The notes under the pieces are model-generated. The model was not told where the DNA came from and searched no databases. It worked only from the letters and a program-made list of their open reading frames with translations. The translations under genes were made by a program, and so were the position numbers. A DNA stretch of 64,000 nt from Metallibacterium scheffleri (GTDB taxonomy: Bacteria; Pseudomonadota; Gammaproteobacteria; Xanthomonadales; Rhodanobacteraceae): the NCBI RefSeq assembly GCF_002077135.1, contig NZ_LDOS01000002.1, forward strand, positions 372,001 to 436,000. The letters run 5' to 3'. Each line of letters opens with the position of its first letter. Position 1 is the first letter of the stretch. Of the stretch, positions 60,092 through 64,000 are shown in pieces.

Positions 60092-60962
60092 CGGCGAAGG
60101 CTGGAGCGCCTGGCCGGCGCCCGCCAAGCTCAATCTGAGTCTGCGCATCGTGGGCCGGCGCGCGGATGGCTATCACCTGCTGCAGACCGTGTTTCGCCTG
60201 CTGGACTGGGGCGATACCGTGTACCTGCGCGCCCGCGGGGATGGCCGCATCGTGCGCGTGGCGGGTCCCGACAACCTGTCCGCCGACGACGATCTGAGCG
60301 TGCGTGCGGCGCGGGCGCTGCAGGCCGCCAGCGGCTGCGCGCTGGGCGCTGACATCGCCCTCGACAAGCGCATCCCGCAGGGTGGCGGGCTGGGCGGCGG
60401 CAGCTCGGATGCGGCGACGGTGCTGCGCGCGCTCAATCTGCTGTGGGGTTGCGCGCTGGACGAACAGTGCCTCGCCCGGATCGGCCTGGCGCTGGGCGCC
60501 GATGTGCCGGTGTTCGTGCATGGCCGCGACGCGCTGGCCGAAGGCGTCGGTGAACAGCTCACGCCGCTGGTCTTGCCGCCGGCCTGGTACGTGGTGATCT
60601 GGCCCGGTGTGGCGGTGCCCACCGCGGCGCTGTTCCGGGCACCCGAATTGACACGCGATGCCGCGCCCGAGACAATCGCACGCTTGAGTTGCGGGGCAGT
60701 GTGCAGCAATGCCTTCGAGCCGGTGGTGCGGTCGCGCTACCCCGCGGTCGCTGCGGCGCTGGATTGGCTGGGCGGTTTGAGCGCGGCGCGATTGTCCGGC
60801 AGCGGCGCCTGCATTTTCGCCGAGCTGGCGGATCGCGCCAGCGCTGAACGCATTGCCCGTGCTTGTCCCGCGCCCTGGAAGGCATGGGTGGCTGCAGGCG
60901 CGGAGCGCTCGCCGCTGCTGGCCGCGCTCGAGGATTTCGGCAAGGTCCGCAGTGTCGGTTGA
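60072..60962 (+). CDS. ispE: 4-diphosphocytidyl-2-C-methyl-D-erythritol kinase
   Basis: 296 aa GHMP kinase. It has PAPAKLNLSLRIVGRRADGYHLLQTVF at the N-terminus, the ATP loop KRIPQGGGLGGGSSDAATVLRALN (about residues 97-120) and the C-terminal LSGSGACIFAEL. It acts in the MEP pathway, downstream of Dxr. The start overlaps lolB by 20 bases. tRNA-Gln follows 22 bases after its stop. Confidence 0.96.
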   Translation: MLPAGVDGEGWSAWPAPAKLNLSLRIVGRRADGYHLLQTVFRLLDWGDTVYLRARGDGRIVRVAGPDNLSADDDLSVRAARALQAASGCALGADIALDKRIPQGGGLGGGSSDAATVLRALNLLWGCALDEQCLARIGLALGADVPVFVHGRDALAEGVGEQLTPLVLPPAWYVVIWPGVAVPTAALFRAPELTRDAAPETIARLSCGAVCSNAFEPVVRSRYPAVAAALDWLGGLSAARLSGSGACIFAELADRASAERIARACPAPWKAWVAAGAERSPLLAALEDFGKVRSVG

Positions 60963-60984
60963 TCTTGCAGTTCGTGTTTGCCGT

Positions 60985-61059
60985 TGGGGCGTCGCCAAGT
61001 GGTAAGGCACCGGGTTTTGATCCCGGCATCCGCAGGTTCGAATCCTGCCGCCCCAGCCA
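60985..61059 (+). tRNA. tRNA-Gln (anticodon TTG)
   Basis: A full cloverleaf: acceptor TGGGGCG / CGCCCCA, anticodon stem CCGGG / CCCGG with loop TTTTGAT (anticodon TTG), T arm GCAGG TTCGAAT CCTGC, discriminator G and encoded CCA (61057-61059). It lies between ispE and prs, as in E. coli-type and Xanthomonas genomes. Confidence 0.96.
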
Positions 61060-61104
61060 CTTCCCGCGTTTCCCGCATTGTTTGATCCGCCACAGGCCAG
61101 CGAC

Positions 61105-62070
61105 GTGAACGCCTCCAACAATTCCGGGCTGATGCTGTTTACCGGCAACGCGCATCGCGCACTGGCCGAGGACGTCGCGCATCGTCTGGGCGTGCCGCTG
61201 GGCAAGGCGCAAGTCGGGCGCTTTTCCGACGGCGAGGTGCAGGTCGAGATCGAGGAAAACGTGCGTCGCCAGGAAGTGTTCGTGCTGCAGCCGACGTCGG
61301 CGCCGACCGCGGAAAACTTCATGGAGCTGCTGGTGCTGATCGACGCGCTGAAGCGTGCCTCGGCGGCCAGCGTGACCGCGGTGATTCCTTATTTCGGCTA
61401 TGCACGCCAGGATCGTCGTCCGCGTTCGGCGCGTGTGCCGATCACCGCCAAGCTGGCCGCGCGGATGATCGGCACCGCCAATTGCGACCGCGTGCTGACG
61501 GTGGACTTGCACGCCGACCAGATCCAGGGTTTTTTCGATGTGCCGGTGGACAACGTGTATGCCTCGCCGGTGCTGCTGGCGGATGCCTGGCGCCGTTACG
61601 GCGGCGACAATCTGATCGTGGTCAGCCCCGACGTCGGTGGCGTGGTGCGCGCGCGCGCCATCGCCAAGCGGCTGGACGACGCCGAGTTGGCGATCATCGA
61701 CAAACGCCGTCCGCGGCCCAATGTGTCCACGGTGATGAACATCATCGGCGACGTGGAGGGCAAGACCTGCGTGATGGTGGATGACATCGTGGATACCGCC
61801 GGCACCTTGTGCGCCGCCGCGGCGGCGCTGAAGGAAAACGGCGCGCGCAAGGTGGTGGCGTACTGCGTGCATCCGGTGTTGTCCGGTGTCGCGCTGGGCA
61901 ATATCGAGGCCTCGCATCTGGACGAACTGGTGGTGACCGATACCATCCCGCTGCGTCCCGAGGCGAAGGCCTGCAAGCGCATCCGCCAGCTCTCGGTGGC
62001 CGAGTTGCTGGCCGAAACCATCCGCCGCATCGCCTATGGCGAGTCGGTCAGTTCGTTGTACGTGGATTGA
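61105..62070 (+). CDS. prs: ribose-phosphate pyrophosphokinase
   Basis: About 321 aa from GTG 61105 (a TTG at 61078 would add nine residues). Motifs are [47 protein letters not shown] and the PRPP loop [13 protein letters not shown] (about residue 222). It makes PRPP from ribose 5-phosphate and ATP for nucleotide, His and Trp synthesis. Some lineage-typical substitutions occur, but the catalytic parts are complete. Confidence 0.94.
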   Translation: MNASNNSGLMLFTGNAHRALAEDVAHRLGVPLGKAQVGRFSDGEVQVEIEENVRRQEVFVLQPTSAPTAENFMELLVLIDALKRASAASVTAVIPYFGYARQDRRPRSARVPITAKLAARMIGTANCDRVLTVDLHADQIQGFFDVPVDNVYASPVLLADAWRRYGGDNLIVVSPDVGGVVRARAIAKRLDDAELAIIDKRRPRPNVSTVMNIIGDVEGKTCVMVDDIVDTAGTLCAAAAALKENGARKVVAYCVHPVLSGVALGNIEASHLDELVVTDTIPLRPEAKACKRIRQLSVAELLAETIRRIAYGESVSSLYVD

Positions 62071-62135
62071 GGCAGGAGCGGGAAGTCGTTAGCCGATAAC
62101 AGGTAGCCGTTAGCCGAAGGCACGGCGGCTCCGCT

Positions 62136-62199
62136 GTCATCCAGAGGCGTAGCCGAGGGATCTCGGCGCCGAGATCCCGCGCTGCGCTCGGGATGACAA
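62136..62199. repeat. dispersed palindromic repeat between prs and rplY
   Basis: GTCATCC (62136-62142) and GGATGAC (62193-62199) enclose a perfect 22-bp palindrome at 62157-62178 (GGGATCTCGGC and its complement, no loop). The GTCATCC...CGAGGGATCTCGG pattern is a known style of mobile intergenic hairpins in several bacterial groups. The preceding bases repeat GTAGCCGTTAGCCG units. Confidence 0.6.
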
Positions 62200-62327
62200 T
62201 TGAAAGTTCGAAAGCAGGGAGCAGGGAACCGTGAAGATCTGCACTGTTGATGCGAGTCATCAGTCTTCCCCGGTCCATGGTCCCGGCTCCGCAAGCATTC
62301 GCTCTCCTGGTCGCGGGTAGAGCATCC

Positions 62328-62348
62328 TCCGCCGCGAGGCGGGTTTTT
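62328..62348 (+). terminator. hairpin with T-run just before rplY
   Basis: CCGCC (62329-62333), a GCGA loop and GGCGG (62338-62342) are followed by GTTTTT. It is a short intrinsic terminator or attenuator only 20 bases before the rplY start, so it may end prs transcripts or control L25. Confidence 0.5.
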
Positions 62349-62367
62349 CAACCGAAGGTCGTTACCA

Positions 62368-63072
62368 ATGGCAAGCAAACATGAAATCAAGGCGCAAATT
62401 CGCAAGGACGAGGGGAAAGGTGCGAGCCGCCGCCTGCGTCACGCGGATTTCGTCCCTGCCGTGATCTACGGCGGCACACAGCCACCGCAAAGCCTGCAGC
62501 TGATCCACAACGATGTGGCCCTGGCCGCGCGCAACGAATGGTTTTTCTCGGCCCTGCTCGATCTGAACATCGAGGGCAAGGTGCAGAAGGTGCTGCTGCG
62601 TGACTTGCAGCGGCATCCGGTGAAGTCGCGCGTGCTGCATCTGGATTTCCAGCGCATCGACGAGAGCAAGCCGATTCGCCTCAAGGTGCCGCTGCACTTC
62701 CTCAACCAAGACAAATCGCCGGCCGGCAAGATCGCCGGCTTGCTGATCATGCACGAGGTCAACGAGGTGGAAATCTCGTGCCTGCCATCCCAGCTGCCCG
62801 AGCACATCGAAGTGGATCTGTCGACGCTGGAGAAAGGCGACATCGTGCATCTGTCCAGCATCAAGCTGCCCGAGGGCGTCCAGATCCCCGCGCTGCGCCT
62901 GGGCAAGGAACACGATCTGGCCGCGGTCGTGGTCAAGGAAGCGCGCGTCGAGGTCGAGGAGGAAACCGCGGCACCTGAGGCCGCCGCCGAAGTGCCCGCG
63001 ACGGCGGTCAAGGCCGAACCGGCCAAGACCGATGCGGCCACCAAGGCCGAGCCGGGCAAGGGCAAGAAGTAA
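62368..63072 (+). CDS. rplY: 50S ribosomal protein L25/general stress protein Ctc
   Basis: 234 aa, the long (CTC) form. The N-terminal L25 domain (about 1-95) binds 5S rRNA, including KGASRRLRHADFVPAVIYGG. A second beta domain (about 96-190) contains KVPLHFLNQDKSPAGKIAG. An Ala/Glu/Lys-rich tail closes it. The order prs-rplY-pth-ychF is conserved in gammaproteobacteria. Confidence 0.96.
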   Translation: MASKHEIKAQIRKDEGKGASRRLRHADFVPAVIYGGTQPPQSLQLIHNDVALAARNEWFFSALLDLNIEGKVQKVLLRDLQRHPVKSRVLHLDFQRIDESKPIRLKVPLHFLNQDKSPAGKIAGLLIMHEVNEVEISCLPSQLPEHIEVDLSTLEKGDIVHLSSIKLPEGVQIPALRLGKEHDLAAVVVKEARVEVEEETAAPEAAAEVPATAVKAEPAKTDAATKAEPGKGKK

Positions 63073-63082
63073 GCCCGTCGGA

Positions 63083-63101
63083 CCGGGCCGTCATGGCCCG
63101 G
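63083..63101 (+). terminator. hairpin between rplY and pth
   Basis: CCGGGCC (63083-63089) and GGCCCGG (63095-63101) pair with a GTCAT loop, 10 bases after the rplY stop. It has no T-run, so it is probably a processing or stability element rather than a full stop. Confidence 0.35.
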
Positions 63102-63117
63102 CCCGCGCGCAGCCCGC

Positions 63118-63711
63118 ATGAGCACACTGCGTCTCGTCATCGGCCTCGGCAACCCCGGGGCCGAATATTTGCGTCATCGCCACAACGCCGGGTTCTGGTT
63201 CATCGATTCATTGGCGCTGTCCACGGGAGCGCGCTTCACGCGCGAGGCACGCCTGCACGGTGAGGCCGCGCGCATCACGCTGGCCGGGCAGGATGTGCGC
63301 CTGTTCAAGCCGATGACCTTCATGAACGAAAGCGGCCGTGCGGTGCAGGCAGCGCTGGCCTACTGGAAAATCGCGCCCGAGGAATGCCTGGTCGCGCACG
63401 ATGATCTCGATCTCGCCCCCGGCACCGCCCGCCTCAAGTTCGATGGCGGCCATGGTGGCCAGAACGGCCTGCGTGACATCATCGGTCAGCTTGGACATGG
63501 GCGTTTTCACCGTCTGCGCATCGGCATCGGTCACCCCGGTCAGCGCGATGCGGTGACGCCGTGGGTGCTGGGACGGCCGAACCGCGCCGACGAGGACGCC
63601 ATCCTCGATGCCATCGCGCGCAGCCTGCAGGTGTTGCCGCTGGTCGTCGCGGGCGAGTTCAACGAGGCGATGAAGCGGCTGCACACGGTGGAAAACCCGG
63701 ACCCGGGTTGA
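63118..63711 (+). CDS. pth: peptidyl-tRNA hydrolase
   Basis: 197 aa. It begins LVIGLGNPGAEYLRHRHNAGFWFID with the catalytic His in RHNAG (about residue 23), followed by LFKPMTFMNESGRAV, VAHDDLDL (about 95-102), KFDGGHGGQNGLRDI and RIGIGHP. It frees tRNA from stalled peptidyl-tRNA. It follows rplY by 45 bases and precedes ychF, the usual neighbour. Confidence 0.97.
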   Translation: MSTLRLVIGLGNPGAEYLRHRHNAGFWFIDSLALSTGARFTREARLHGEAARITLAGQDVRLFKPMTFMNESGRAVQAALAYWKIAPEECLVAHDDLDLAPGTARLKFDGGHGGQNGLRDIIGQLGHGRFHRLRIGIGHPGQRDAVTPWVLGRPNRADEDAILDAIARSLQVLPLVVAGEFNEAMKRLHTVENPDPG

Positions 63712-63839
63712 ATCCGCGCGCGGCCATGGCGGGCGGGTCGTCGCAAGAAAAGCAGAAAGCAAAAACTTGTCGCGCGTGGCATGGTCCGCGGTTTTTCGCC
63801 GGGTCCCGGGTCGCGCGCCACCATTCAGGAGTTTGATCG

Positions 63840-64000
63840 ATGGGTATCCAATGCGGCATCGTCGGCTTGCCCAACGTGGGCAAATCCACGCTGTTCAACG
63901 CGCTCACCCGCGCCGGCATCGCCGCGGCCAATTTCCCGTTCTGCACCATCGATCCCAACATCGGCGTGGTGCCGGTGCCCGATCCGCGTCTGGCGCAGCT
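63840..64000 (+). CDS. ychF: ribosome-binding ATPase/GTPase YchF, N-terminal part
   Basis: The gene runs off the window; 53 codons are visible. It starts [22 protein letters not shown] with the P-loop GLPNVGKST (residues 9-17), followed by [19 protein letters not shown], both highly conserved in YchF/OLA1. This Obg-family ATPase affects translation and oxidative stress responses. The RBS is AGGAG at 63826-63830. pth-ychF is a conserved pair. Confidence 0.96.
   Translation, partial: MGIQCGIVGLPNVGKSTLFNALTRAGIAAANFPFCTIDPNIGVVPVPDPRLAQ

Overview
The window is GC-rich bacterial chromosome. Its gene order (map / rpsB-tsf / pyrH-frr-uppS-cdsA-dxr-rseP-bamA-lpxD-fabZ-lpxA-lpxB-rnhB; hemA-prfA; lolB-ispE-tRNA-Gln-prs-rplY-pth-ychF; map-glnD-dapD-arsC-like) is that of a gammaproteobacterium, most likely Xanthomonadales/Lysobacterales (Rhodanobacteraceae-like). 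The autotrophy genes would fit an acidophilic, Metallibacterium-like member, but that placement is recalled from general knowledge and not shown by the sequence.

Region 1 (1-16319): end of uvrB, a peptidoglycan amidase, an alpha/beta hydrolase, rlmL and a small Gly/Tyr-rich secreted protein. Then comes a long minus-strand envelope operon from pyrH to rnhB (translation, isoprenoid carrier, CDP-diacylglycerol, MEP pathway, outer-membrane assembly, lipid A), with many 4-base start/stop overlaps.

Region 2 (16391-28636): a complete-looking Calvin-Benson-Bassham island. The regulator cbbR diverges from cbbL-cbbS (form IC, red-type RuBisCO), rpe, cbbX, fbp, prk, tkt, gph, fba, a thioredoxin-fold gene and cbbY. 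The island sits exactly between pyrH and tsf, two genes that are normally neighbours. The 5' end of rpe is present three times in tandem, joined by a hairpin-rich repeat.

Region 3 (29188-36088): tsf and rpsB (minus), map, glnD, dapD and an ArsC/Spx-like gene.

Region 4 (36316-48956): an accessory zone. A patatin gene is split by an IS481-family element. It is followed by six gene cassettes with attC recombination sites and no integrase gene in the window (a CALIN-type array). Four attC sites carry whole or relic IS1111-type (IS110 family) elements at precisely the same position. The two whole copies are each broken by a further IS (IS481 family, IS1634 family). Every IS481 and IS1634 copy shows a 6-bp target duplication. 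Cassette genes encode small membrane proteins, a GFA-type zinc protein, a possible PD-(D/E)XK nuclease pair and a zinc-ribbon membrane protein.

Region 5 (49030-64000): a secreted prolyl oligopeptidase, a class V aminotransferase, a hemA-prfA-TPR/OGT operon, a TPR lipoprotein with lolB and ispE, tRNA-Gln(TTG), prs, rplY, pth and the start of ychF.

The most notable points are the site of the Calvin island, the tandem rpe starts, and the attC-targeting IS1111 elements with a long conserved non-coding end that may encode their guide RNA.
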